64,000 nucleotides of DNA from the NCBI GenBank assembly GCA_030653365.1, contig JAURZL010000010.1:269773-333772 (forward strand). The letters run 5' to 3'. Position 1 is the stretch's first letter. Each line of letters starts with the position of its first letter. This DNA comes from Anaerolineaceae bacterium. Lineage in GTDB: Bacteria; Chloroflexota; Anaerolineae; Anaerolineales; Anaerolineaceae. A program made the translations under genes and the position numbers. Below the pieces are notes generated by a model. That model saw nothing but the letters and a program-made list of their open reading frames with translations, had not been told where the DNA came from and did not search any database. Shown here in pieces: positions 35,247 to 44,219 of the stretch.

Positions 35247-36287
35247 TTACTTTTGAGCAAAATACCTGCGAATAAATGGCCAGGAGCCAGCTTTATAATA
35301 GCGGTGACCACCCTGACCAACATATAAAGCCACATTCTCTGGTGCTCCTGCGACAGTATAAATTTTCTTCAAATGATCAAAGGCTTTATTCACTTCCTCA
35401 ATCGGGAATATGGGGTCTTCCTTCCCATTAATGGCGATAAAAGAACGCGGAGCGATCAGCCCGGCAATATCAGGCATTTCTCCCAGGGTCAGTAATCCGG
35501 GGACATAATTGCATTCACAATGATAGATGGATCCAATGCTGCCGGCAAAGGTGCAGAAATAACTTCCTGGCGCAGATAGCTTAATCCTTTCGTCCAGTGC
35601 CGCAGCAAAAAGGGAAATTGTCCCTCCGCTAGAATTCCCGGTGATGGCTATTCGTTGCGGATCCACTGGCAAGGTTTCCAGTGCCCAATCCAGCAACCGG
35701 GAAATGTCCCACACGCGATCGCCAATTGGGGTACGTCCCACTAATAAATCGTGCATCAGTAAATCCCTGCAAGAATTTTGCTTATCCCCGGCTTTATCTT
35801 GTTCGGTACGCGTTTCACCGAACCCGCGGGCTGTGGGTGCAATCACCAGATAGCCTTCACGGACTGCCTGCACGGCAATATTCCTATCACCTTCCAGCAT
35901 GAATTCCTGTTCTGCCTCGCTCGTTGTGATGCCTGCGTACAATTCAGTATTCTTCATATGCCCATGCGGGGTCAGTACCAACGGTAGCAGACCAGGGATT
36001 TCTTTGGGCTTCAACAGTATGAATGGCAAGGGAACTGTTGGTTCCACCAGCAACACCCAGCGTTGGCGGATAAACTCCCCAGCATCCTCTTCATCCACCA
36101 GGTGGGCAATGGGACGAATGTCTTTGAGATCGTCCTGTACACGATTAAGGCCAAGCACTTCTCGCAATCGCGCTCGAAAACGATTTTGCCAGATGGTTAA
36201 TTCTGCTGTCGATTTCGCTGCAAATCCGAATTCCGGGTTTGTTTTTTTGTACAGGGATTGAAAATGATTGTTGGCAGAATAAATCAT
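35247..36287 (-). CDS. alpha/beta hydrolase, acetyl-xylan-esterase/DLH-like
   Basis: 346 residues, cytoplasmic (no signal). Nucleophile elbow GNSSGG with Ser219, acid NGKEDPIFP near 300, and His in GQGGHRYYKAG near 330. The segment VLTPHGHMKNTE (oxyanion region) and GFGETRTEQDKAGDK resemble large dienelactone-hydrolase/acetyl-xylan-esterase-like proteins. The triad is complete, so activity is expected; the ester substrate is unknown. A GGAGGAGA box lies 14 nt upstream of the start, slightly far. Confidence 0.82.
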   Translation of the reverse strand: MIYSANNHFQSLYKKTNPEFGFAAKSTAELTIWQNRFRARLREVLGLNRVQDDLKDIRPIAHLVDEEDAGEFIRQRWVLLVEPTVPLPFILLKPKEIPGLLPLVLTPHGHMKNTELYAGITTSEAEQEFMLEGDRNIAVQAVREGYLVIAPTARGFGETRTEQDKAGDKQNSCRDLLMHDLLVGRTPIGDRVWDISRLLDWALETLPVDPQRIAITGNSSGGTISLFAAALDERIKLSAPGSYFCTFAGSIGSIYHCECNYVPGLLTLGEMPDIAGLIAPRSFIAINGKEDPIFPIEEVNKAFDHLKKIYTVAGAPENVALYVGQGGHRYYKAGSWPFIRRYFAQK

Positions 36288-36365
36288 TATTTGATTATAC
36301 TCTCCTCCTATTTTATCCCATTGTTCTTGGTAATTATTAATGAAACCTTATTGGAAAATGATAAC

Positions 36366-36644
36366 TTATTCATCAACTGAATTACTTTCATTCATATCGT
36401 GAATAATAATAACAAAATATTGTAAAACAGACATTTTCAGCAATAGATCATGAGGCTCTCCTGGTGCAATCTGTTTGGCAAACCCATCAGCCAGTGGCTG
36501 AAAGTTCAACTGAAAGAAAAATGAACCAATGTCCAACTTCATCATTACATAATTCGAAAACGAATTTACAATCCGGTTAGCGGACACACATTCCATTTTG
36601 CATTCCGGCAATCTGTTGATCCACCCGCCTGTCAGCCAGATCAC
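36366..36644 (-). CDS. uncertain 92-residue ORF after DUF4037 gene
   Basis: An open frame that starts 10 bp after the DUF4037 stop on the same strand. I recognise no family. The sequence (LDIGSFFFQLNFQPLADGF, then HDLLLKMSVLQYFVIII) has no clear domain and there is no strong ribosome-binding site. It may be non-coding or the remnant of a longer gene. Confidence 0.25.
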   Translation of the reverse strand: MIWLTGGWINRLPECKMECVSANRIVNSFSNYVMMKLDIGSFFFQLNFQPLADGFAKQIAPGEPHDLLLKMSVLQYFVIIIHDMNESNSVDE

Positions 36645-36653
36645 GCTGAATGG

Positions 36654-37814
36654 CTAATTCCCCGCCCGTAAGTCATCCTCAAGACCATGGCAGAAAGCTG
36701 TACTTTGCACAGCCGGGCAGGATTCCCGCAGAAACTGGCTGACCGAACCCAGGTTGGGACGCAACGACAGTACTTCCGGATCGTGGATTTCCGCCCGGAT
36801 GGCATCCACAAAGCGCTCGGCGAAGATCACCTGATGGGGACGAGTGTTCTTGGGTTCATCCTGCACCAATTCTCGCTGTTCAGTGTTGTAGACATGCCAG
36901 CCTGAGTAGGTGCGTGTGTGCACGTCAATCGGCGGGGTGATTTTGAGTGCGTTGTGCAGCTCAGCCACTAGCGTATAAGACTGCACCAGCCAGGGTTCGC
37001 GCTGAAGGTAATCTAAAGTTGAAAGGATACCCGCCAATAGAGGTTGCATTTCCGGATAGCATCGCAACTCTTTGAAAGCTGTACCCCGCCATTTGGCATA
37101 AGGTGCATATTGACGTTCCATTAAGAAACACAGGTGGATAAATTTCTCAACAATCTGCGTGGCGACCAGCTGTGAACCGAGTAGATCCCCCAATTGCCAG
37201 GTACGACCCACGAAGGCTTCAATCTCCGCGATTTGTGCCCACTGACTTGCCAGCAGATACAGCCATACATCCCTGGGATAATAAGCAAAAAGCTGGCGTA
37301 TGGCTTTCAACCCCAGATCATCGTGGAAAACCATACCTTCTGTCCATTCCAACAATTGCTGCTGTGGGATGGTCAGCCACTCTGTCACCGTTAGCTCACG
37401 CAGTGGATCGATCATCCCTGTTTTTTGCCAATAACTGGGAATGGTTTCGATCTCGATCAGATGCTCCACCGGACCACTCTCGATATCCTCGGAGACGCGT
37501 ACACCATTATCCAAAGGATTTGGTTTGCTAAAATGGGTGGAATAGCCATGGAAGCGTTTGGGGAGCTCGCACCGTAAAGTCTCATCTACAACTTGGCTGG
37601 TGTTGTCAAAATCCTCGATCGGAAGAAACAGCATCAGCCTGGGTCCCCACATATGGTCACGCGAAATCTCAGTATCATACCCGAGAACATCCGAGCCATA
37701 GCCTATCAAGGCTGCGGAATGCGCTAATCCCGGGAAGTTGCGCTCCAGGATCGGACTTACCGCTTCGCGATAAAACAGCTCGCTTAATTTCAAACCAGAT
37801 ATAAATTCAGGCAT
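36654..37814 (-). CDS. DUF4037 nucleotidyltransferase-like protein
   Basis: 386 residues. The N-terminal block SAALIGYGSDVLGYDTEIS (near 34-52) followed by RDHMWGPRLMLFLP is characteristic of DUF4037, which resembles the GSxAxG-D nucleotidyltransferase fold (GYGSDVLGYDTEISRD supplies Gly-Ser and acidic residues). The C-terminal helical half is where DUF4037 normally lies. Function unproven; possibly aminoglycoside- or tRNA-type nucleotidyl transfer. Local G+C is higher than in neighbours. Single gene. Confidence 0.78.
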   Translation of the reverse strand: MPEFISGLKLSELFYREAVSPILERNFPGLAHSAALIGYGSDVLGYDTEISRDHMWGPRLMLFLPIEDFDNTSQVVDETLRCELPKRFHGYSTHFSKPNPLDNGVRVSEDIESGPVEHLIEIETIPSYWQKTGMIDPLRELTVTEWLTIPQQQLLEWTEGMVFHDDLGLKAIRQLFAYYPRDVWLYLLASQWAQIAEIEAFVGRTWQLGDLLGSQLVATQIVEKFIHLCFLMERQYAPYAKWRGTAFKELRCYPEMQPLLAGILSTLDYLQREPWLVQSYTLVAELHNALKITPPIDVHTRTYSGWHVYNTEQRELVQDEPKNTRPHQVIFAERFVDAIRAEIHDPEVLSLRPNLGSVSQFLRESCPAVQSTAFCHGLEDDLRAGN

Positions 37815-37850
37815 TGATTTATTATAAGATGCTTTGGATAAAAGTCTTGG

Positions 37851-38369
37851 TTAAACTTCTAAGTTCGAAGGCAAAGATTGAATAAAATCGTAGATTTTTT
37901 TTGTATTGAATTCCAGTGATCGTTGATGTGTATCGATTTCTAGATCATATTGAATGTTCTTATGAACAAAATCTAATTGTTGTGCTGCCTGACCTATTTT
38001 GCGATCTCTTCTTTCTTTTTCACGTCGATTCAAAATTTCAATAGGACAATGAACAGCAACAAATATCACCGGATAACCGACAAACGTCTTTTGAAAATCA
38101 TTTAATACCATGTCATTTAAAATCACATTATCAACAATTAAATTCACACCGAAATCAGAGAAAATTTTTAACTGTCTATGGAAAAAAATATCCGTTTCGA
38201 CCGGGATCAACTTCCCATTTTCTCTATCTTCCATTTTCTCGATTAAATAATCATAGTCGTCAATGGATACATGAAAATAATCTGGAAGAATTTTTGCCAG
38301 TTCCTTCGCAATAATTGTTTTACCAGAACTGGAAACCCCATTCAATACTATAATTTTGCCTTTGTGCAT
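37851..38369 (-). CDS. chloramphenicol-phosphotransferase-like P-loop kinase
   Basis: 172 residues. Walker A is LNGVSSSGKT (9-18), then YFHVSIDDYDYLI near 31-43, VDNVILND near 79, HCPIEILNRREKERRDRKIG near 105-124 (lid) and the AAQQ that follows. The spacing and the REKxRxDRxxGxA pattern match the chloramphenicol phosphotransferase group, although most members phosphorylate unknown substrates. Whether it confers antibiotic resistance cannot be told from sequence. Confidence 0.75.
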   Translation of the reverse strand: MHKGKIIVLNGVSSSGKTIIAKELAKILPDYFHVSIDDYDYLIEKMEDRENGKLIPVETDIFFHRQLKIFSDFGVNLIVDNVILNDMVLNDFQKTFVGYPVIFVAVHCPIEILNRREKERRDRKIGQAAQQLDFVHKNIQYDLEIDTHQRSLEFNTKKIYDFIQSLPSNLEV

Positions 38370-38530
38370 GCCACTCCATCTTTTTAGAAAGAAAGCGTAT
38401 TATCTTGCATTACTATTCTACTAAGAATTATATGTAGAGGTAGCGTTGATTTCCTTTTAATATAAAAACATTCAGAGTGGCTTCAGCGATTTTATACAGG
38501 TGAAAGAATCTGTGATCACAATTATGATAA

Positions 38531-39058
38531 CTAAAATATTAATCCATACCGTTCAATGATTGGACCAGTATTTTCGAAATCAACATCAACTCCGTAACGA
38601 TTTCCTATCGCTTCCATTGTTTCTGGTGAAAGTCCTTCCCCCAGAGCATGCATCTCGAGAAAAGCTTTTTCAAATCCACCTGGGGAAATGATTTCCAGAA
38701 TACGAGCAGGTTCATCGCCAGCATTCCAGAAAGTGTGCCATTGATTACGTGGTTTAAAGATCAGATCACCTGGTCCACCAAAGATTACTTCTTCCCCTAA
38801 CAATGCGCCAACCTTTCCTTCCAGAATATAGCTATACTCATCTTCTTGTGAATGACGGTGTAAGGGTGCTGCCAGTGTTTTGGGAGGCATGTGATGTTCG
38901 ACAAGGGAAAAACCACCTCCTGATTCATCACCCAATATCATAAATCTATCCCGGACTGTACCAGGAAATCCCATGATTTCACCTTCATTTGCTCCTAAGA
39001 CTCGAGCATGAGATGCAATTCCACGATCCATTTTTTCTGGATTGAATTTTGATTTCAT
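38531..39058 (-). CDS. cupin domain protein
   Basis: 175 residues, ATG after GGAAGGATTAT. Cupin motif 1 is HRHSQEDEYSYILEGKVG (near 66-83) with two His and a Glu as metal ligands. Motif 2 is PGDLIFKPRNQWHTFWNAG (near 95-113) with the final His. Single-domain, cytoplasmic, like quercetin-dioxygenase-type cupins. Substrate unknown. Confidence 0.85.
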   Translation of the reverse strand: MKSKFNPEKMDRGIASHARVLGANEGEIMGFPGTVRDRFMILGDESGGGFSLVEHHMPPKTLAAPLHRHSQEDEYSYILEGKVGALLGEEVIFGGPGDLIFKPRNQWHTFWNAGDEPARILEIISPGGFEKAFLEMHALGEGLSPETMEAIGNRYGVDVDFENTGPIIERYGLIF

Positions 39059-39157
39059 TTAATAATCCTTCCATTTTACAAAATCAAATCGATTTTGATA
39101 AATAATGATAATTTTGATAAATATTGTAATGATTAATTTTCGGTTGTCAACTAAAGA

Positions 39158-39751
39158 TCAAGGCACGTGATTTCTTTTCACAACTCGAAATTTGAGGGTT
39201 GTTCTGATCGGCGTTTCGACAATTTCAATTTTTTGTAACTCAATGACGTCGCTATCAAACTTTTCGAAAAAACGCATACCTCCACCCAGGAGCACGGGCA
39301 TGATATCTACTTGAATTTCATCCACCAGACCTGAATGTAAAGCCTGATTTGCTGTACTAGCCCCACCAAGAACAACCACATCTCTCCCCCCAGCTGCGGG
39401 TTTTGCCAGGGCTATGGCAGCTTCGATCCCTTCCGTCACAAAAGTGAAAGTCAGGTTTTCATTTTCTTTCGGTTTTTTCACCGGTGGATGCGACGTTAAC
39501 ACAAATATTGGCACTTGAAATTCATACCCATCCGCATAATAATCCGGATCACCACCCATCAGGAAAGTGTTTTTACCCATCACCACTTCACCGGTATTCT
39601 GTAATGCATCCTGCATGATAGCGTTATTCTGAATGGACTCATGCTGTACATCTCCCAACACCAGGTCGGAAAATAACCGGTCGACACTTCCATACCGGTC
39701 ATTAATGAATCCATCCAACGACATTGTCATACCCAATACAACTTTTGACAT
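39158..39751 (-). CDS. dihydrofolate-reductase family protein (RibD C-terminal-like)
   Basis: 197 residues starting MSKVVLGMTMSLDGFIND, the typical start of the RibD-C/YwjB/YyaP group. Further motifs: VVMGKNTFLMGGDPDYY near 55-71, VPIFVLTSHPP, and DVVVLGGASTANQAL near 123-137 for NADPH binding. Probably an NADPH-dependent reductase of unknown substrate; not the essential DHFR or RibD. Single gene. Confidence 0.85.
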   Translation of the reverse strand: MSKVVLGMTMSLDGFINDRYGSVDRLFSDLVLGDVQHESIQNNAIMQDALQNTGEVVMGKNTFLMGGDPDYYADGYEFQVPIFVLTSHPPVKKPKENENLTFTFVTEGIEAAIALAKPAAGGRDVVVLGGASTANQALHSGLVDEIQVDIMPVLLGGGMRFFEKFDSDVIELQKIEIVETPIRTTLKFRVVKRNHVP

Positions 39752-39929
39752 GTTTCCATTATAGAAAGAAAATGAGTAGAGAAAAACAATTGTATCGGAT
39801 TTGATCTTCCAATTCTGACAAAAAAAGGAATTGAATATTTAAGAAATCTATGACCTGATCATGCTCTCGGTTCTCGGAACCATCCAACCTATGACCTCAA
39901 GGGTAGGTCTGCCAAAAAGCCACCTCTTT

Positions 39930-40664
39930 CTATTTTTCCATGGCTTCTTTTCTTAATTTTTCAGGCATTTTTTCGATGGCATATCTTAATGCTGTCCGGG
40001 GCATTTTGGACTTATTTTTTATAACATAATCAAACACTTGCTTTTGATGAGCCTCGCTGGCGGCTTTAAGCATCCAACCATACCCTTTTTGCACCAGATC
40101 ATCTTTGTCTACCAGTAATTCATCAGCAATTTTAAACACATCTATCAGGAACTTCCCATGTCGGGCAGGAATAATCAGCGTCACTGCCGCACCCCGGCGT
40201 AGCCATCTATTCTTCGATTGTGTCCATTGAATTAGCTTTTTTACGAATTCAGGATACATCTCAACCAATGTACCAATGGTGTGATTACATAATGTGTCGC
40301 AAGATGCCCAATTATTGACATACCAGCTTAACCAATTTTCAAAAACAAGAAAGTCTTCTGGAGCATATTGCTCATGCAGATAATAGGACCAGTTACAGGC
40401 AATGAAGGATTCTTCCATGTAACCGGATTTCCATAATTCCTCGCACAACGCAAAAACTTCATTTTTATTACCATCTCTTAAATATTTAAAGTATTCTTTA
40501 CTAATTTTTGTAACAGTCGCTACTTTGACTCCATGCAGTTTTACCTGTTCCTTAAAGAATTTCGGCCCGGATTCTTTCGTTTTTGGGTCTACATTTTGGA
40601 TCAATTTTTCACGAATTACGCTTAAAAACTCATTCCGATCATATGTGAATGTAGGGTTTTTCAT
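39930..40664 (-). CDS. AlkD-like DNA alkylation repair protein
   Basis: 244 residues of HEAT-like helices. The AlkD catalytic region is WYVNNWASCDTLCNHTIG (near 114-131) with Trp119 and Asp123, then NRWLRRGAAVTLIIPARHG near 152-170 with the DNA-binding Arg residues. The family removes N3/N7-alkylated purines without base flipping. Length matches. Single gene. Confidence 0.88.
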   Translation of the reverse strand: MKNPTFTYDRNEFLSVIREKLIQNVDPKTKESGPKFFKEQVKLHGVKVATVTKISKEYFKYLRDGNKNEVFALCEELWKSGYMEESFIACNWSYYLHEQYAPEDFLVFENWLSWYVNNWASCDTLCNHTIGTLVEMYPEFVKKLIQWTQSKNRWLRRGAAVTLIIPARHGKFLIDVFKIADELLVDKDDLVQKGYGWMLKAASEAHQKQVFDYVIKNKSKMPRTALRYAIEKMPEKLRKEAMEK

Positions 40665-40730
40665 TTTGTCACCTTAGATTTTCAAGTGAAGAAAACTGTT
40701 TAAATTAAGAAATGATTTCCAAAATTCCAA

Positions 40731-41633
40731 TTATTTGGGATCTGGTCTTATTGCTTTGAGCCATGAAAAAATTGGCTCGTTAATTTCGATTCCCTCTAGC
40801 AAGGTACTGTCCTCGTATACCATGCAAACCAGTTTATTGAAGTATTGATTCCTCCTGGCAGCTGGTAGTTTATCCTGTAAATGCAAGGGATAACTATAAT
40901 CTGGTGGCAACATCAATATGCGCGCTTGGTCAATGGACTTCATCACCAATGCACTCAACACCACCTGGTGCAGGAAGATTTGATGCAGCGCATCATGGCA
41001 GTAAGCATCCTGAAATTCTTTATCCAATAGTAATGTCAAAAAATACGCCCGCCAGGCTTGTAGAATCCCTCTGGCTGGATTAATCGCAAAACAATGCGTG
41101 TTGAAATACGGGCGGATCACCTGCCCATCGACAAAGGATTCAATTGTGTAAGGCACCTGATTTACCCTCACCACCTCGTAAACTCTTTGCCAGTATCCAT
41201 CCAACGTTTCATTAGCCAGTGAGCCGACATTGCGAATATGGACCGGTCTGAAAGCCGCGTCATATTGATCACCCAGAACAAACAAATCCAGCGGATTGAA
41301 AATCAGACAGTCCGGGTTGAGCCAAATGAGCGTATTTACGCCTGCCAAAGCTGCCATTTCCTCAGCCAAAGCACAGGCGAAAACTTTCTCTGCTAATGGA
41401 TAATTTCGAAAGGGTGAGTCCATTTTCAGATGGAAAAGCTTTACCGTACCGGATTCTGAAAACCCCACAGAATATTTCATATCCGTGAAGAACAGCCAGA
41501 CAGGATACTCTCCGAATTTGCCACCAAACCGGCGTAAACTTTCGATTAATAGCTTCACCTGTTGTACTTCCACCTGCGAAGATATCACAATTATATAATG
41601 AATGCGGATGTCATTTTGAAAATTCATTTCCAT
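40731..41633 (-). CDS. GT-A-like glycosyltransferase family protein
   Basis: 300 residues, ATG with AAGGA 7 nt upstream. The beginning IHYIIVISSQVEVQQVKLLI and VNTLIWLNPDCLIFNPLDLF (near 95-115) recall a GT-A fold with a D-x-D-like metal site (NPDC). Later FNTHCFAINPARG resembles the acceptor loop of capsular/GT8-like enzymes. No membrane segment. Donor and product unknown; possibly inactive because the acidic pair is reduced to one Asp. Confidence 0.5.
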   Translation of the reverse strand: MEMNFQNDIRIHYIIVISSQVEVQQVKLLIESLRRFGGKFGEYPVWLFFTDMKYSVGFSESGTVKLFHLKMDSPFRNYPLAEKVFACALAEEMAALAGVNTLIWLNPDCLIFNPLDLFVLGDQYDAAFRPVHIRNVGSLANETLDGYWQRVYEVVRVNQVPYTIESFVDGQVIRPYFNTHCFAINPARGILQAWRAYFLTLLLDKEFQDAYCHDALHQIFLHQVVLSALVMKSIDQARILMLPPDYSYPLHLQDKLPAARRNQYFNKLVCMVYEDSTLLEGIEINEPIFSWLKAIRPDPK

Positions 41634-41963
41634 CTCACCAATCCTTGTTTCATATAAAGTATTATCGCTTAAAATGAGCCTTTTTTACAATCACAAGCCG
41701 GTAAATGAAGGAATATGGGTTGATGATACCCGATCAGTATGAAGGGGATTGAATAACCATACCCATCGATTACCTCCTCGTGGTTCGTGAAATCCTTAAA
41801 AATGCCTGAGTATTCACCTAATAAAGGTTAGAAAATCTGTCAAAACACTCATGAATTTTAAGAATAAAGAAATAGATCGCACACGATATAATTTATGGTG
41901 ACATATATGCGATTAATAAAAAAGAACCTGGGCAAGTAAATCATAAACAGAATAGGAATCTGG
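41634..41963. other. intergenic stretch, nothing recognised
   Basis: 330 bp between divergent genes. AT-rich. I see no ORF with a ribosome-binding site and no strong hairpin; it presumably holds the two divergent promoters. Confidence 0.5.
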
Positions 41964-42431
41964 ATGAAAACAGACAATAAAAACCCTCAACCGAAAAGGC
42001 CTGGCATTGTGCAAACGATCTTCCGAATTTTGTTGGGCTTATTCTTAATATTTGCTGGGGTAAATCACCTTACCTTTGCACGCGTGGAATTTCTGGCACA
42101 GGTACCACCATGGGTGCCGTTGGATGGTGACCTAGTGGTTGTATTATCAGGCGTTGCGGAAATCGCGCTCGGGGTTGGTCTGCTATTTCTAGCCAGGCAA
42201 CGCATGCTGGTAGGACTGGCTACAGCAATATTCTTTGTACTCATCTTCCCAGGCAATATCTCTCAGTACATCAACCGGATTGATGCTTTTGGGTTGAATA
42301 CTGACCAGGCTCGTTTTATCCGCCTTTTTTTCCAACCATTGCTGGTGATCTGGGCTCTATGGGTAACAGGCGCATGGAGTGCATTCACCTATTATTTCAG
42401 GAGATACCATAATGAAAAAGAACGATCGTAA
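41964..42431 (+). CDS. DoxX family membrane protein
   Basis: 155 residues. Four membrane helices: FRILLGLFLIFAGVNHL near 20-36, LVVVLSGVAEIALGVGLLF near 58-76, MLVGLATAIFFVLIFP near 82-97, and LLVIWALWVTGAWSAF near 125-141. The first helix with GxxHL and the spacing fit DoxX/DoxD-like proteins, associated with redox and thiol homeostasis. It overlaps the next gene by 20 bp, indicating one operon. Confidence 0.78.
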   Translation: MKTDNKNPQPKRPGIVQTIFRILLGLFLIFAGVNHLTFARVEFLAQVPPWVPLDGDLVVVLSGVAEIALGVGLLFLARQRMLVGLATAIFFVLIFPGNISQYINRIDAFGLNTDQARFIRLFFQPLLVIWALWVTGAWSAFTYYFRRYHNEKERS

Positions 42432-43278
42432 TGCTTTACTTGTCTTTCCAATCCTCATTAACATCGGCTTGTTAGTCGCTATTGCAGGCAGCCAGGGAGG
42501 AAGCAAAATTGGGGGCATACCCGTATTTGCTCTATCAGTAGGGCTGGCATTTCTCATTCAGTGGCTGGTTTTTATCCCGGCTTTCCGGCTGCAATCCGAA
42601 AAGTTTTTCGATCTGACCGGAAGTATTACCTACATCTCCGTGATCAGCATCGCTGCGCTTTTGAGCACGGGTTTGGACGCAAGGTCGATCCTGCTTTGGG
42701 CACTGGTTATGATCTGGGCAGCCCGTCTGGGCACATTCCTGTTCCGACGTATCCACAAAGCAGGCAAGGATGATCGCTTTGACGAAATCAAACCTTCCTT
42801 TATCCGGTTCTTAAACGTCTGGACCATCCAGGGTTTATGGGTGACTTTCACCATGACAGCAGCGCTGATTGCCATTACAACAACGAACCACAAATCGTTG
42901 GATATTTTTACGATTATTGGCTTTTTGGTATGGGTTGTTGGGTTTTCGATCGAGGTTGCAGCTGACACTCAAAAAAGCCGCTTCAATGCAAATCCGGAAA
43001 ACAAAGGGAAATTTATTCAAACGGGTTTATGGTCTCGCTCCCGCCACCCAAATTACTTCGGTGAGATTTTTCTCTGGGTCGGTGTGGCTATAATTGCTTT
43101 ACCTGTATTACAAGGTTGGCAGTGGATCGCCTTAATCTCTCCGATTTTTGTAACCTTGCTACTCACCCGTGTCAGTGGAATTCCACTGCTTGAGAAGAAG
43201 GCTGATCAAAAATGGGGTGGTCAGGAAGATTATGAGGATTATAAGCAAAACACACCCGTATTGATTCCCCGAGTGTAA
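42412..43278 (+). CDS. DUF1295 (steroid 5-alpha-reductase-like) membrane protein
   Basis: The start is placed at the ATG at 42412, with AGGAGATACC just before it, rather than the upstream in-frame ATG at 42379 (288 residues). Seven or so membrane helices. The C-terminal motifs FIQTGLWSRSRHPNYFGEI (near 200-218) and LLTRVSGIPLLEKKA are the DUF1295/isoprenylcysteine-methyltransferase-like NADPH-binding signatures. Integral membrane reductase of unknown, probably lipid, substrate. It shares an operon with the DoxX gene. Confidence 0.85.
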   Translation: MKKNDRNALLVFPILINIGLLVAIAGSQGGSKIGGIPVFALSVGLAFLIQWLVFIPAFRLQSEKFFDLTGSITYISVISIAALLSTGLDARSILLWALVMIWAARLGTFLFRRIHKAGKDDRFDEIKPSFIRFLNVWTIQGLWVTFTMTAALIAITTTNHKSLDIFTIIGFLVWVVGFSIEVAADTQKSRFNANPENKGKFIQTGLWSRSRHPNYFGEIFLWVGVAIIALPVLQGWQWIALISPIFVTLLLTRVSGIPLLEKKADQKWGGQEDYEDYKQNTPVLIPRV

Positions 43279-43297
43279 TATTGGACAATCTTTCTTC

Positions 43298-43390
43298 TGG
43301 CGGGGAGGGCGGGATTCGAACCCGCGGTCGAGCTTGACACCCGACAACCACTTAGCAGGCGGCCCCATTCAACCACTCTGGCACCTCCCC
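43298..43390 (-). tRNA. tRNA-Ser (anticodon GCT)
   Basis: A type II tRNA on the minus strand with 7-bp acceptor stem GGGGAGG/CCTCCCC, a long variable arm, T-loop GGTTCGAATCC and anticodon loop CTGCTAA (GCT, reading AGC/AGU). The CCA end is encoded (43298-43300). Confidence 0.95.
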
Positions 43391-43406
43391 GGATGCAACG
43401 GTACAG

Positions 43407-43491
43407 CGGAGGGAGAGGGATTCGAACCCACGGTGGGTTGCCCCACACCTGTTTTCAAGACAGGCACCTTAAACCACTCGGTCATCCCTCC
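43407..43491 (-). tRNA. tRNA-Ser (anticodon TGA)
   Basis: A type II tRNA on the minus strand: acceptor stem GGAGGGA/TCCCTCC, anticodon arm CCTGT-CTTGAAA-ACAGG (TGA, reading UCA), long variable arm and T-loop GGTTCGAATCC. Unlike its neighbour, the CCA is not encoded. Sixteen base pairs separate the two. Confidence 0.95.
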
Positions 43492-43529
43492 GGGTGTGCA
43501 AAGATTCTAACATAAGAACGACGAATAGT

Positions 43530-43587
43530 GTAGGGTGCTTTGGGAACGCACCTGTAGATCAAATGGTGCGTTAGGAACGCATCCTAC
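43530..43587. repeat. composite GGTGCGT-type palindrome
   Basis: Outer arms GTAGGGTGC (43530-43538) and GCATCCTAC (43579-43587) pair with one G-U. Inner arms AACGCACC (43545-43552) and GGTGCGTT (43565-43572) pair exactly. It overlaps the stop codon of the gene at 43584. Related copies lie at 49199-49329. Confidence 0.65.
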
Positions 43588-44045
43588 TTTTTATCCATCT
43601 CTCCCAACAGCGATTGCAGTGTGGTGGTCAGACGTTGAACATCCCCTGTGGATGCCTGCAGTTTGTTCATATTAGCTGTTGTTAGACCTTCCTCCACACC
43701 CGGTAGAACCTTCTCCGCCAGTTCACAGGCAGCCAGAAATTTGGTGGTGGTGGCTTCAATCTTGACAAACAATGCCAGTAGCTTCTTGGGTACAAGCGGA
43801 AGATTTTTTAGTACTGGAATAACCTGTTCCAACACCCCGTCCACCATACGGATATACTTGACGGATGCCTTTTCGAGCACCTGCACTGAACGTGTCAGCT
43901 CAACCGCCATATCTTGGATAGAATCTAACGTCGAACGATTATCCACAATTACCTTGTTGATATTCTGGAGCGCATCCGTCATCTTGTCTGAGAAATGCAC
44001 ATAATTCTTGCCTGATTTCCTTGCTGTTACTCTTGTAATTGTCAT
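43584..44045 (-). CDS. coiled-coil hypothetical protein (153 aa)
   Basis: 153 residues, predicted almost wholly helical with heptad-like hydrophobic spacing (MTDALQNINKVIVDNRSTLD, then VIPVLKNLPLVPKKLLALFV). ATG after GGAGGATTCC. No signal peptide and no family recognised; it resembles the scaffold-like or phasin-like small proteins only in general helicity. Downstream end lies in the GGTGCGT palindrome. Confidence 0.6.
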   Translation of the reverse strand: MTITRVTARKSGKNYVHFSDKMTDALQNINKVIVDNRSTLDSIQDMAVELTRSVQVLEKASVKYIRMVDGVLEQVIPVLKNLPLVPKKLLALFVKIEATTTKFLAACELAEKVLPGVEEGLTTANMNKLQASTGDVQRLTTTLQSLLGEMDKK

Positions 44046-44219
44046 GGAATCCTCCCAAATAAGAATCTCTGATTTCTCTCATTTTACAGGAATATCAAGT
44101 TATGAAAAAAATCAAATGTTGTATGGCGCTCTTATGCTCAGAATGCGGATTGCTAATGCACCAGTTTTCCTACGGATGTCGGTGACTTCCATTGCTGAAG
44201 GTATTCCCTCCTTATCTGC

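Noticed and set aside
37851..38369. Antibiotic-resistance gene call for the CPT-like kinase
   Set aside because: The fold assignment is reasonable, but most members of this family act on unknown substrates and no resistance context is present.
43159..43448. Minus-strand frames of 69 residues across the tRNA-Ser genes
   Set aside because: They read through tRNA sequence and have no coding features.
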